Assembly: GCF_000376565.1 (NCBI RefSeq)
Contig: NZ_BARG01000093.1
Span: 25,905 to 89,904, forward strand
Length of the DNA stretch: 64,000 nt
Reading direction: 5' to 3'
DNA from: Streptomyces hokutonensis
Lineage (GTDB): Bacteria; Actinomycetota; Actinomycetes; Streptomycetales; Streptomycetaceae
Below, one piece after another: positions 16,127-24,727 of this stretch. Both the position numbers and the translations under genes were made by a program. Under the pieces are notes generated by a model. That model did no database searches. It was given only the letters and a program-made list of their open reading frames with translations, and was not told the DNA's origin. Each line of letters begins with the position of its first letter. Within the stretch, counting starts at the first letter, position 1.

Positions 16127-16170
16127 GCTGTGCTCCTTCGGTGGCTGGTGGGGGTTGCTGCGGGCTCTGC

Positions 16171-17025
16171 TCAGGTCAGGGCGAGGAGGCTGACGGCGAC
16201 GGCCGCGGTGCCGAGGCCGGCGAGCTGGGCGCGGTGGATGCGTTCGCCGAGCACGCTGCGGGCGAGGAGGACCGTGCCGGCCGGGTAGAGGGCGGTGATG
16301 ACGGCGACGACGGTGAGGTCCCCGCTGCGGGCGGCGAGCAGGAACAGTAGGTTCGCGACGGAGTCCAGCACGCCGGCGGTCGCCGAGAGCGCGTACGCGG
16401 GGCGCTCGGGGCCCAGCCTGCGGCGCATCAGCCCGGCCGCGGCCAGGGTGACGGCCGAGGAGACGGCCCGGCCCACGATCAGCGGGGCCACCCCGCTGTC
16501 GGACGGCGCCTGGTGCAGGAAGACCAGTTGCAAGGCGATGGCGGCGCCCGCGCCGAAGGCCAGCAGCAGTGCCGTACGGGAGGGGCGCGTCGAGCCCGCG
16601 CCGTGTCCGGCGCTGACCAGCAGCACCGCGACCAGCGCGAGTGGCAGACCCACCAGGCCGGCGGCCGCCAGGTGCTCGCCCTGCAGCAGGCCGACGCCGA
16701 CGGGCAGCGCGGCGGAGACCAGGGCGGTCACCGGCGAGAGCACGTTCATCGGGCCGATCGCGAGGGTGCGGTAGAGCAGGGCGAACGCGGCGGCCGAGGC
16801 GATGCCCGAGGCGGCACCCCACCCCAGGGCTCCGGGGCTGAAGGAGGCGCCGAGCAGCGGCCACAGCAGCAACTCGACCGCGAGACTGGCGGGGGCGGCG
16901 ACCATCACGGTACGCAGCACATGAGCTTTCCGGGCGCCGAGACCGCCGAGGAAGTCGGCGCATCCGTACGCGAGTGAGCTGCCCAAGGCCAGCAGCAGAG
17001 CGATCACAGCACTATCCCTTACCAT
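16171..17025 (-). CDS. EamA/DMT-family membrane transporter
   Basis: A 284-residue inner-membrane protein with about ten hydrophobic helices in two EamA repeats of five. The second repeat begins near TALLLAFGAGAAIALQLVFL. Typical features are a Gly/Ala-rich helix (GLGARKAHVLRTV) and the loop LYRTLAIGPMNVLSPVTAL. DMT transporters export amino acids or small metabolites; the substrate is unknown. It is the first gene of the leftward unit and divergent from an XRE-cupin regulator that probably controls it. The initiation codon could also lie a few codons downstream. Confidence 0.88.
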   Translation of the reverse strand: MVRDSAVIALLLALGSSLAYGCADFLGGLGARKAHVLRTVMVAAPASLAVELLLWPLLGASFSPGALGWGAASGIASAAAFALLYRTLAIGPMNVLSPVTALVSAALPVGVGLLQGEHLAAAGLVGLPLALVAVLLVSAGHGAGSTRPSRTALLLAFGAGAAIALQLVFLHQAPSDSGVAPLIVGRAVSSAVTLAAAGLMRRRLGPERPAYALSATAGVLDSVANLLFLLAARSGDLTVVAVITALYPAGTVLLARSVLGERIHRAQLAGLGTAAVAVSLLALT

Positions 17026-17026
17026 T

Positions 17027-17099
17027 CAGTGGAACGACCACACCGTACAGTGAATCGACCGAGAGGTGCAACCGATCGACTGTGCGGTGCAATGGAATG
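17027..17099. promoter_or_regulatory. Four GTG-n-AA direct repeats in the EamA/XRE divergent region
   Basis: Four similar direct elements begin with GTG at 17029 (GTGGAACGACC), 17050 (GTGAATCGACC), 17066 (GTGCAACCGAT) and 17087 (GTGCAATGGAA), spaced 21, 16 and 21 bp. The first two are nearly identical, two helical turns apart. They look like binding sites for the XRE regulator, though this is only inferred. Confidence 0.4.
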
Positions 17100-17123
17100 T
17101 CCGGCGGTAAGGAAGGTGACCAG

Positions 17124-17708
17124 GTGGCGGAGACAGCCACAGCTCTGCGTGCGGTCGCGCACAACGTCCGGGCGGCACGCGTGCGCGCGGGTCTGTCCCT
17201 GGACGAACTCAGCCGCCGCGCCCAGGTCAGCAAGGGCGCCCTCGTGGGACTGGAGAAAGCCCAGGGCAACCCCAACCTGGCCACCCTGGTCCGGCTGGCC
17301 GACACCCTCGGGATCTCGGTGTCCGCCCTGATGCAGGGATCGCCCGAAGGCCGTGTCCGGGTCGTGGCCGCCGACGCCGTGGCGCCCCTGTGGACGGGCG
17401 AGCGGGGCGGCGAGGCCCGGCTCATGCTGACGACCTCGGGGCCGGCTCCGGTCGAGGTCTGGCGCTGGCGACTGGAACCGGGCGAGGAATACCCCAGCCA
17501 CCCCCACCAGGCCGGGGTGGTGGAGACCGTCAGTGTCACCTCGGGCCGGATGACCCTGGTCGTCGACGGCACGGAGCACGCCCTCGAAGCGGGCCAGACC
17601 GCGACGTTCGACGGCGATACCGAACACACCTATTGCGGCGCGGGTACCGAGACCTGCCATCTGGTCATGACGGTGCACCTGCCGCCCGGTCCGGCGTCGA
17701 CGAGCTGA
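17124..17708 (+). CDS. XRE-cupin transcriptional regulator
   Basis: A 194-residue regulator. The N-terminal XRE helix-turn-helix (LSLDELSRRAQVSKGALVGL) is joined to a C-terminal cupin barrel with the metal/ligand motif EYPSHPHQAGVVETVSV and the second cupin motif DGDTEHTYC. Such proteins sense small metabolites and often regulate an adjacent exporter. The GTG at 17124 was chosen because GGAAGG lies seven bases upstream; an ATG at 17097 is an alternative. It is divergent from the EamA transporter, with direct repeats between them. Confidence 0.87.
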   Translation: MAETATALRAVAHNVRAARVRAGLSLDELSRRAQVSKGALVGLEKAQGNPNLATLVRLADTLGISVSALMQGSPEGRVRVVAADAVAPLWTGERGGEARLMLTTSGPAPVEVWRWRLEPGEEYPSHPHQAGVVETVSVTSGRMTLVVDGTEHALEAGQTATFDGDTEHTYCGAGTETCHLVMTVHLPPGPASTS

Positions 17709-17724
17709 GTGCGGCGTCGCACTC
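17707..17724. terminator. Hairpin between convergent genes
   Basis: Perfect 7-bp stem GAGTGCG/CGCACTC with a GCGT loop fills the 17-bp gap between the convergent XRE-cupin and serine hydrolase genes. It is short, but its placement fits a shared terminator. Confidence 0.45.
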
Positions 17725-17725
17725 G

Positions 17726-18883
17726 TCACAGGGACGCCGTCACTGCCGACAGCAGGCGCCACAGCCGGGTGTGGGGCGTGGGGTCGGGGATGGCCCGGTT
17801 GGAGAGGAAGGCGAACGCGATACCGGATTCCGGGTGGGCGAAGGCCAGGTGTCCGCCGAGCCCGTCGTGGCCGAACGAGCCGTTGCCGAGCATGGGCTGT
17901 CGTGGGGACGAGAGCCCGAAGACGGTGCCGAAGCGGGTCGGCTGGTCCACCAGGACCTCGTCGGGCCCGTGGACCTGCGGCCGGCGGACCCTGTCGACCG
18001 AGAGAGGGGAGACGACGCGCAGCGGACCGTCCACCACGGTGGAGTACAGCCGGGCCAGTGACCTGGCGTCGAAGACGCCGTTGGCGGCGGGGATCTCCGG
18101 CCGCCACAGCGCGGGGTCGTTGAAGAGATCGGCCGAGACGACGGGGTTGTTGAAGGTGGCGTGGGCCAGCGTGTCCGGGGTTTCGGCTGCCGTGGCCGCG
18201 AAAGCGCCGATCCCCGGTGTGGGAGAGGCGTCCTGGTACCGGACGACGCGGTGGTTGTGCTCGGGGGGCAGACCAATCCATGCCTGGAGGTCTCCGTTCT
18301 GGGCGAACCGCTCACGGAGCAGGACGCCCACGCTCATGCTGCTCGCGCGTCGTACGACCTCGCCGACCAAGTAGCCGAGGGTCAGGGCGTGGTAGCCGTG
18401 CCGGGTACCAGGACGCCAGGCCGGCGCCTGGCGGGCCAGACGCCGCACGCAGCCGTCCCAGTCGGCGAGGTCGGCCTTGGTCACCGGCTCCTCGAAGGCG
18501 GGCAACCCGGCTTGGTGTGACGCGAGTTCGCGTACCAGGACTCCGTCCTTGCCGGCTGCGCCGAAGTCCGGCCAGTAGGCCGATACCGGCGCGTCGAGAT
18601 CCACCTCGCCCGTGTCGACCAGGCTCGCGAGCACCAGGCCCATGACGCCCTTGGTCGTGGAGTACCCGACGTGCAGGGCGTCCTCCGGGTACGGCGTCCC
18701 GCTGATGTCCCGGGCGCCGCCCCACAGGTCCACGACCAGTCGGCCGTGGTGGTAGGCGGCGACCGAGGCGCCGAGGTCGTCGCCGTTGCGCAGGTTGCTC
18801 TCGAAAGCCTCCCGGACACCCGCGAATCGCGGTGCGGTGTATCCGGAAGCCTTCGCCGCAGGCGCGTGGTGCGTGGTGCTCAT
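17726..18883 (-). CDS. Serine hydrolase, class C beta-lactamase-like (EstB family)
   Basis: A 385-residue cytoplasmic penicillin-binding-protein-fold hydrolase. The nucleophile motif SxxK is STTK in HVGYSTTKGVMGLVLASL, and the YxN-equivalent is YHA in GTRHGYHALTLGYL. No signal peptide is seen. Members hydrolyse esters or sugar-linked substrates rather than beta-lactams. Its ATG overlaps the stop of the ABC ATPase gene (18880-18883), so it is the last gene of the ABC operon and may process the imported compound. Confidence 0.88.
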   Translation of the reverse strand: MSTTHHAPAAKASGYTAPRFAGVREAFESNLRNGDDLGASVAAYHHGRLVVDLWGGARDISGTPYPEDALHVGYSTTKGVMGLVLASLVDTGEVDLDAPVSAYWPDFGAAGKDGVLVRELASHQAGLPAFEEPVTKADLADWDGCVRRLARQAPAWRPGTRHGYHALTLGYLVGEVVRRASSMSVGVLLRERFAQNGDLQAWIGLPPEHNHRVVRYQDASPTPGIGAFAATAAETPDTLAHATFNNPVVSADLFNDPALWRPEIPAANGVFDARSLARLYSTVVDGPLRVVSPLSVDRVRRPQVHGPDEVLVDQPTRFGTVFGLSSPRQPMLGNGSFGHDGLGGHLAFAHPESGIAFAFLSNRAIPDPTPHTRLWRLLSAVTASL

Positions 18884-19677
18884 GCCTGCTTGCGCTCCAG
18901 TTCCTGCATCACCGTGCCACCCGCCATCAGGTCGATGACCTCGGCCGCCTCCATCTCGCCGCGCGCGAAGGAGGCGACGAGCCGGCCGTGCGCGAGGACG
19001 GCGAAGTGGTTGCCGACCCGCAGGGCGTGGTGGGCCTGATGGGTGATCAGGACGACGCCGACGCCGCGGTCCCGTGCGGATTCCACGGCCTGCAGGACGA
19101 TCTCGGCCTCGCGGACGCCGAGCGCCGAGGTCGGTTCGTCCAGGATCAGCACCCGGGCGCCGAAGTGCAGGGCGCGGGCGATGACGAGGGCCTGGCGCTC
19201 GCCGCCGGACATGGTGCCCACCAGCTGGTCGGCGTCGCGGATGCGGCGGATGCCCAGTTGCTGGATTTCCTGCAGGGCGATCCGGCCGGCCGTCGCGGCG
19301 TCGAAGCGGCGGAACAGCCCCCGGCCCTTGGTGGGTTCGGCGCCGAGGAAGAAGTTGCGGGCCACGCTCATCAGCGGGACGGTGCCCGCATTCTGGTGGA
19401 CGGTGGCGATGCCGCGGTCCAGGGCCTCGCGCGGGCCGCCGAGTGTCACGGGCTCGCCGTCGATGGACAGGGTGCCCTCGGTCGGCGCGTACACCCCGGA
19501 GAGGATTTTGATGAGGGTGGACTTGCCGGCGCCGTTGTGGCCGAGGAGGCAGAGCACCTGGCCGGGGCGGACGGTGAGAGAGACGTCGGCGACGGCGGTG
19601 ACGCCGGTGAAGTGCTTGGTGACGCCCTGGAGTTCGATGAGGGGGCGGTCGGTCGTGGTGGTCGTCATGAGGGTCAC
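18880..19677 (-). CDS. Sugar-type ABC transporter ATP-binding protein
   Basis: A 265-residue single nucleotide-binding domain of the FrcA/XylG-like carbohydrate class. It has Walker A (LLGHNGAGKSTLIKILSG), Q-loop (ATVHQNAGTVPLM), signature (VGTMSGGERQALVIARAL), Walker B (ARVLILDEPTSALG) and the H-loop His in LITHQAHHAL. It has one ATPase domain only, unlike RbsA with two, and would work as a homodimer with the permease. It overlaps the permease stop and hydrolase start by four bases each. Confidence 0.93.
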   Translation of the reverse strand: MTLMTTTTTDRPLIELQGVTKHFTGVTAVADVSLTVRPGQVLCLLGHNGAGKSTLIKILSGVYAPTEGTLSIDGEPVTLGGPREALDRGIATVHQNAGTVPLMSVARNFFLGAEPTKGRGLFRRFDAATAGRIALQEIQQLGIRRIRDADQLVGTMSGGERQALVIARALHFGARVLILDEPTSALGVREAEIVLQAVESARDRGVGVVLITHQAHHALRVGNHFAVLAHGRLVASFARGEMEAAEVIDLMAGGTVMQELERKQA

Positions 19678-20714
19678 CTGCTACTCAGTGCGAGCTTGCG
19701 GAAGTAGTTGTTCGCCATCACCGCGACCAGCAGCAGGGCGCCGAGGAACAGCTGGGCGTAGTCGGTGTTCCAGCCGGTGTAGAAGATGCCGAGGCTGACG
19801 ATGCCGTAGGTCGCCGTGCCCAGCAGCACGCCGAGAGTGGAGCCGTAGCCGCCCTGCAGGAGCACGCCGCCGATCACGGCGGCGATCACGCCGTCGAAGA
19901 TGAAGCTGGAGCCACGGGTGACGTCACCTCCGCTGTAGGCGATCGTCTGCAGGACGCCGACTAGCGCGGCACCGGCGGAGGTGGCCATGAACAGCCCGAC
20001 CTTGACCCGGGCGGTCGGCACACCCGCGTCCCGGGCCACATCGGGGGCACCGCCGGTGGCGTAGATCCAGCTGCCGGTGCGGGTGCGGGTCAGCACCCAC
20101 CAGGCGACGACGGTGATCGCCAGCCACCACGCGATGGAGACCTGGAACTGCCCCGCCTTGGAGCCGAACACCGCCTGCACGCTCGGCTCCGGTGTCAGCG
20201 TCACGGCCGTACTCCCGGACAGGGCGCGGCTGAGGCCCAGCGCGCCACCGCCCACGACCAGCGAACTGCCCAGAGTGACGATGAAGGACGGCAGGTTGGT
20301 GCGGGTGGCGACCAGGCCGTTGACCAGCCCGACCACCAGGCCGAAACCGATGGCCAGGGGGATCGATGCCCATTGGGGCATCGTGTACGTACCGCTGGCG
20401 ATGGCCACGATCGCCGACGTCGCGCCGACGACCGAGCCGATCGACAGGTCGAACTCCCCGGCGATGAGGAGCAGCGCGACCGGCGTGGCCACCACGCCCA
20501 GTTCGGCTGCCGTGTCCAGCCAGCTGGCGGTGCCGTCCACGCTGATGAAGCCCGATCCGGACGCTGTCACCAGGAAGAAGACGTACACGACGACGGCGCC
20601 GATCAGCGCGCCGAACTCCGGGCGCCGCGCCGTGCGTGCGATCAGGGAAGGGCCGCGGGGTTCACTCTGCTCGTCCGGCACGGCGGGTGCCGGAGCCGCT
20701 TGGTCGATGGTCAT
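19674..20714 (-). CDS. Sugar-type ABC transporter permease (RbsC/FrcC family)
   Basis: A 346-residue integral membrane protein with about ten helices. The conserved FDLSIGSVVGATSAIVAIAS loop is typical of RbsC-type permeases. A cytoplasmic N terminus with acidic and proline-rich residues precedes the first helix. It should form the channel for the solute delivered by the lipoprotein encoded upstream. The ATGA overlap with the ATPase indicates coupled translation. The substrate is unknown, most likely a sugar or sugar-like metabolite. Confidence 0.93.
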   Translation of the reverse strand: MTIDQAAPAPAVPDEQSEPRGPSLIARTARRPEFGALIGAVVVYVFFLVTASGSGFISVDGTASWLDTAAELGVVATPVALLLIAGEFDLSIGSVVGATSAIVAIASGTYTMPQWASIPLAIGFGLVVGLVNGLVATRTNLPSFIVTLGSSLVVGGGALGLSRALSGSTAVTLTPEPSVQAVFGSKAGQFQVSIAWWLAITVVAWWVLTRTRTGSWIYATGGAPDVARDAGVPTARVKVGLFMATSAGAALVGVLQTIAYSGGDVTRGSSFIFDGVIAAVIGGVLLQGGYGSTLGVLLGTATYGIVSLGIFYTGWNTDYAQLFLGALLLVAVMANNYFRKLALSSR

Positions 20715-20756
20715 GAGTGCTCTCTCCTGAAACTGGAAGTCTGCTGTGGCGGCGTC

Positions 20757-21779
20757 TCAGGCGGCACCGCGGATGCCCTTGTACGTCTCGTTGACCTTCA
20801 GTACGGCGGCCGCGCTGTCCTTGTCGATGACCAGCGGACCGGTGAGCACCGTGCCGGAAGGGGAGATCCGGTACTGCACGTACTGCTTGGCGATCAGGAC
20901 GCCGTAGTACGTCTGGAGGTAGGGCTGCTGATCCATGGCGTACTGGATCTTGCCCGCCTCGATGTCCTGAAGGACCTTGGTGGACGGGTCGCCGCTGCCG
21001 ATGACCAGCTTGCGTCCGACGTCGTTCGCCGCGGTCAGCGCGCTCTCGGCGACGATGGAGCCCGTGGCCATCACGCCGTCGATGCTCTTGTCCGCCTTGA
21101 GCGCGCCCTCGATGGCCTGGGTGACCTTGGTCGGATTGGTCGCGTCCTGGTACGGGATGCGCAGCTCACTCCCCGTGCCGCCGCTCTTCTTGAGCGTGTC
21201 GGTGTAGCCCTGGCACAGCTGCTCCAGCGCGGGGTTGCCCGGAACCGTGTTGACGCACAGCCCCTTCTTCACGCCGAGCTTGGCCGACTGCTCGCCCGAC
21301 CGGGTGCCGGCGACCACCGGTTCGATGCCGACGAAGGCGAGGGCGCCGTCCTGCTTCCAGTCCGTCTCGCCGGAGTTGACGACGACCACCGGGATACCGG
21401 CCTTGACCGCGGCCTTGATCTCGGGGTTCTGGGCGGCGGGGAAGAAGTTGCCCACGACGATCGCGTCGGGCTTCTTGGCTATGGCCGCCTGCATGAGTCT
21501 GGCGAGCGTGGGGCCGGAGGCGTCGGTCGAGGTCGGGCTGAGGTACTCGGTGGAGACGTTCAGCTCCTTGCCGGCGTTGTCGGCACCGGTCTTCATCGCA
21601 CCGAAGAACGGGTCGCTCAGCGGGCCGGACACGACGATCACGGACAGCTTGCGGCCGGAGGAACTGCCGGAGTTGTTCGAGGCGGTGGAGTCGGAACGCT
21701 TGGTACACGCGGCGGTGACGGCGGTGGTGGCGACGACGGTCGCGATCAGGGCGAGGCGGGATCTGCGGAATCGGGGCAC
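20757..21779 (-). CDS. Sugar-type ABC transporter substrate-binding lipoprotein
   Basis: A 340-residue periplasmic-binding-protein type I (RbsB-like) protein. The signal peptide ends in a lipobox with Cys25 (TAVTAAC), followed by a Ser/Asn-rich linker. The binding domain starts at KLSVIVVSGPLSDPFFGAMK. The ligand site probably involves AIVVGNFFPAAQNPEI and the hinge segment GVMATGSIVAESAL. It is the first gene of the four-gene leftward operon. No regulator gene is adjacent. The ligand is unassigned. Confidence 0.92.
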   Translation of the reverse strand: MPRFRRSRLALIATVVATTAVTAACTKRSDSTASNNSGSSSGRKLSVIVVSGPLSDPFFGAMKTGADNAGKELNVSTEYLSPTSTDASGPTLARLMQAAIAKKPDAIVVGNFFPAAQNPEIKAAVKAGIPVVVVNSGETDWKQDGALAFVGIEPVVAGTRSGEQSAKLGVKKGLCVNTVPGNPALEQLCQGYTDTLKKSGGTGSELRIPYQDATNPTKVTQAIEGALKADKSIDGVMATGSIVAESALTAANDVGRKLVIGSGDPSTKVLQDIEAGKIQYAMDQQPYLQTYYGVLIAKQYVQYRISPSGTVLTGPLVIDKDSAAAVLKVNETYKGIRGAA

Positions 21780-21860
21780 GGGGGGCTCCTTGAGCGTGGT
21801 AAGTGATCAGTGGTTGCGGTGAGGGGCATCCGGTGACGGGGGTTCTCGTGAGGTGGGGGG

Positions 21861-21899
21861 CGGGGTTCCGCCATGTCCGGGGAGGGTGGCGGAACCCCG
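21861..21899 (-). terminator. Hairpin between nitronate monooxygenase and ABC operon
   Basis: Perfect 13-bp stem (CGGGGTTCCGCCA and its complement) with a 13-nt loop. It lies about 180 bp beyond the stop of the nitronate monooxygenase gene and 80 bp before the binding-protein start. It may terminate the former or act in the leader of the latter. Nothing else is recognised in 21780-22078. Confidence 0.55.
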
Positions 21900-22078
21900 G
21901 GCAGCGCCCGCCGTGTCAGGGCGGCGGGCACTGGTCTGGATCACCCGGTGGGGGGCGGGTGCGGGCGGGCCGCGTTGGTTCCACACGGCTTGTACGAGCT
22001 TGTTGTCCCGGCCGCGAACTCATGTCGGCCCGCGGGATGTTGACTCCAACGCGTCGCACGCAGCGCCAACGGCTCGGC

Positions 22079-23065
22079 TCAGCCGCCGACCGCGGCGGTC
22101 TGCGGAGCCCATCGGCCGAGGCGGGCGGCGGCGTCCTGGGCCATCCTGCGGACCACTTCCCCGGCTGGCAGGATCTCGTGGACCAGGCCCACGCCCTCGC
22201 CGACGATCATGTTCGCGATGTCGAAGTCCTGCTGGGAGACGGCGTCCTTGAACTCCGCGGCGGCTTCGGCCAGTTGTGCGGCGAGTTCAGTCTCCCGCCC
22301 GTGCCACCGGTCGATGAACCGGTTGCGCAGCACGCGGCCGTTGTACTCGGCGGGCCAGTCGTAGCTGCGCACGATGTCGTAGACGCTGGTGCGGACGGTC
22401 TCGTCGCCGTCGGCGGTCACCGCTCGGGCGTGGGCGCGAGCCGGGACGACGGCTTCCTCCGTCGCCCAGAAGCGGGTGCCGACGAGGACGCCGTCCGCGC
22501 CGAGGGCGAGCGCGCCGGCGAGCCCCCGACCGTCCGCCGCTCCTCCCGCGCCCAGCAGGAGCGTTGCCGGGGCGCGGTCGGCGATCAGGTCCGCGACATC
22601 GGGGACGAGGGTGAACGTCGACCGCGTTCCGACGCCGTGCCCGCCGGCCTCGCCGCCCTGGGCGACGATGACGTCCGCTCCGGCGTCGAGGGCCCGGCGG
22701 GCCTGGTCGAGCGTGTGGATCTGACACAGCAGCGGTATGCCGGCGGCGCGGATCCGGTCGGCGAACGGGGCGGGGTCTCCGAAGGAGAGCATGACCGCGG
22801 CGGGCTGGTGCTCCAGGGCGATGTCGAGCAGTTCGGGGTGGAGTGCCAGGCTCCAGGTGATGAAGCCGCATCCCACCCGGGTGCCGGCCGCGGCGGCGAA
22901 CTCCCGCTTCAGCCAGTCTCCGTCGCCGTAGCCGCCGCCGATCAGGCCCAGTCCGCCTGCGGTGGTGACCGCGGTGGCGAGCCGGGCGCCGGAGACGAGG
23001 TCCATGGGGGCGAGCACGACGGGGTGCTCGATTCCGAAGGCGTGGGTAAGGCGCGTTGTCAGCAA
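22079..23065 (-). CDS. Nitronate monooxygenase family protein (FMN)
   Basis: A 328-residue TIM-barrel flavoprotein. Nitronate monooxygenases oxidise alkyl nitronates to carbonyl compounds and nitrite with FMN and O2. Seen here are PVVLAPMDLVSGARLA at the N terminus, the substrate/FMN loop VAQGGEAGGHGVGTRSTF, and the phosphate-binding segment LALGADGVLVGTRFWATEEA. The sequence differs strongly from the second family member at 27836, so it is not a recent duplicate. It is downstream of, and co-directional with, a LysR gene. Confidence 0.88.
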   Translation of the reverse strand: MLTTRLTHAFGIEHPVVLAPMDLVSGARLATAVTTAGGLGLIGGGYGDGDWLKREFAAAAGTRVGCGFITWSLALHPELLDIALEHQPAAVMLSFGDPAPFADRIRAAGIPLLCQIHTLDQARRALDAGADVIVAQGGEAGGHGVGTRSTFTLVPDVADLIADRAPATLLLGAGGAADGRGLAGALALGADGVLVGTRFWATEEAVVPARAHARAVTADGDETVRTSVYDIVRSYDWPAEYNGRVLRNRFIDRWHGRETELAAQLAEAAAEFKDAVSQQDFDIANMIVGEGVGLVHEILPAGEVVRRMAQDAAARLGRWAPQTAAVGG

Positions 23066-23300
23066 GGCGAAGTCCTCTTCGTCCAGGCAGCCGCCCGTTG
23101 GTGCGTGGGCGGTGCGGCGTTAAGGGGACAGTAGGTTCGCCGAGATTTCAGATCCAACGATTGCTTGCGATGGGAGCCATCGCCGCTGGAGAACTTTCCG
23201 ATGGCCGTTGAACGTCAGCCTGGTGAATTCGAGGCCCGCACGTGATCGATGACGGCGTCCGTCATCGCGCGCAACTGATCAGATCGGCCGAAGGAGTTGC

Positions 23301-24224
23301 TCAGCCGGTGGCCGCCGAGGCTCCTCCGACCATCCGCAGCACCGGCGGTGCCTGCTCCATGGCTCGCGCATGCGTGAGGAACCGCGTCAGGGCCGGCGAC
23401 GGCGGTGCGTCGACACGCTGGACGAACACGGTCTGGGCGCGTGCCTCGACCTCCGGCAGCTCGTGCACCCGAACCTGCTCGCGGGAGACGTACCGCTCGA
23501 CCACGGCGGCGGGCAGCAGAGTCAGACCCATGTCCGCCCCGACGCAGCCGAGGATGCCCTCCAGGGTTCCGAATTCCATGCAGCGGACGCTGACGGCGCC
23601 CCGCGCCTGCAGGATGCTCTCCAGGCGCCTGCGGTAGGAGCAGCCTGTACGGAAGACGAGGATTTTGGGGTCGCGCATGACCGCGTCCAGGTCCGTGACG
23701 CGGCGCGCCGTGACGAGGACGAGGCGTTCCTCGAACACCGGGGTCTCCACCAGCTCGGGCTGCCGCACCGGACCGTTGACCAGTGCGCCGTCGAGCCGGT
23801 ACTCCAGCACGTCCCGGACCAGCTGTTTGGTCGGCCCCGTGATCAGCGAGAAGTCGACGCGGGGACAGTCCTCCGCGAAGGCCGCCAGCACGGTGGGAAG
23901 TCTTAGGCCCGCCGTGGTCTCCATGGATCCGATCCGCAGCGGACCGCAGGGATCGGCCTCGTCGCCGATCACCTGCTGCGCCTCGTCGACGAGCCTGCTG
24001 ATGCGCTCGGCATACGGCAGCAGCTGCTCGCCCGCGTTCGTCAGCGCCACGCCCCGCGCGTGCCGACGGAACAGCGGAGCGCCCAGCTGTTTCTCGAGCG
24101 CGTGGATGCGTGCGCTGACGTTCGACTGCACGGTGTGCAGTTCCTGAGCGGCCTTGGTGATGCCGCGCGTGCGCGCGACGGCCAGAAAGATCCGCAGGTC
24201 TGAGAGTTCCACGTCGACCTCCAC
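23301..24224 (-). CDS. LysR family transcriptional regulator
   Basis: A 307-residue LysR regulator. The N-terminal winged helix-turn-helix is ARTRGITKAAQELHTVQSNV and the effector domain starts near CGPLRIGSMETTAGLRLPTV. The Cys in RTGCSYRRRLES is typical of the GltC/CynR-like effector fold. The gene lies between the tautomerase and the nitronate monooxygenase genes, all leftward. It may regulate either neighbour; the inducer is unknown. The 235 bp before the monooxygenase gene hold no other gene. Confidence 0.93.
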   Translation of the reverse strand: MEVDVELSDLRIFLAVARTRGITKAAQELHTVQSNVSARIHALEKQLGAPLFRRHARGVALTNAGEQLLPYAERISRLVDEAQQVIGDEADPCGPLRIGSMETTAGLRLPTVLAAFAEDCPRVDFSLITGPTKQLVRDVLEYRLDGALVNGPVRQPELVETPVFEERLVLVTARRVTDLDAVMRDPKILVFRTGCSYRRRLESILQARGAVSVRCMEFGTLEGILGCVGADMGLTLLPAAVVERYVSREQVRVHELPEVEARAQTVFVQRVDAPPSPALTRFLTHARAMEQAPPVLRMVGGASAATG

Positions 24225-24275
24225 ATGGGCCCGTGGGCAGGAGCGTACCTGCGGCCGGTTACGAGATGGACGGCG

Positions 24276-24680
24276 TCAGCGGCCGGGCACGGCCAGGTCG
24301 CCCTCGGTGTACTGGGCGCGACCGAAGCCGAACGACCAGTCCTGAGGTCCGTTTTCGACGATGCCGATGAACACGTCCGCACCGCTGATGCCGAGGGGTT
24401 CCAGCCGTTCGGCGATGCTGTGGAAGAGGCGTTGCTTGACTTCGGTGGTGCGCCCGGACTGGGTGAAGATCTGGAGCATGACCACGCGGTCGGTCCGTTC
24501 GAAGCCGAGGCCGGCGTCGAGGGCGATGACGTGATCCGCGTCGTGTTCGGTGATGACCTGGAACCTGTCCCGCTCGGGGATGTCCAGCACGTCCACGAGC
24601 GCCCGGTGCGTCGCGTCGGCGATCGCCCTCACCTCCTCGGGACGACGTCCGCGAATGAGATCGATGCGTACGAATGGCAT
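24276..24680 (-). CDS. Tautomerase family protein (4-OT/MSAD superfamily)
   Basis: A 134-residue tautomerase with the catalytic N-terminal Pro directly after Met (MPFVRIDLIRGRRPEEVRAI). The double-length single chain matches the cis-CaaD/MSAD-like half-fused type, with the second half around LQIFTQSGRTTEVKQRLF. These enzymes tautomerise or hydrate enol/unsaturated acids in aromatic and haloacid catabolism. It is 47 bp downstream of the metallo-beta-lactamase-fold gene and likely co-transcribed with it. Confidence 0.88.
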   Translation of the reverse strand: MPFVRIDLIRGRRPEEVRAIADATHRALVDVLDIPERDRFQVITEHDADHVIALDAGLGFERTDRVVMLQIFTQSGRTTEVKQRLFHSIAERLEPLGISGADVFIGIVENGPQDWSFGFGRAQYTEGDLAVPGR

Positions 24681-24727
24681 GCGTCGTTCCTTGCTCGTCT
24701 GTTGCCGGTGTGTGGGGGTGTTGGAGG

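Noticed and set aside
13574..17025. RIP plus B3/B4 protein as a toxin-immunity pair acting on translation
   Set aside because: They are separated by 211 bp, and the B3/B4 gene belongs to the EamA/FMN-protein unit. RIPs modify rRNA, not tRNA. No evidence links them beyond position.
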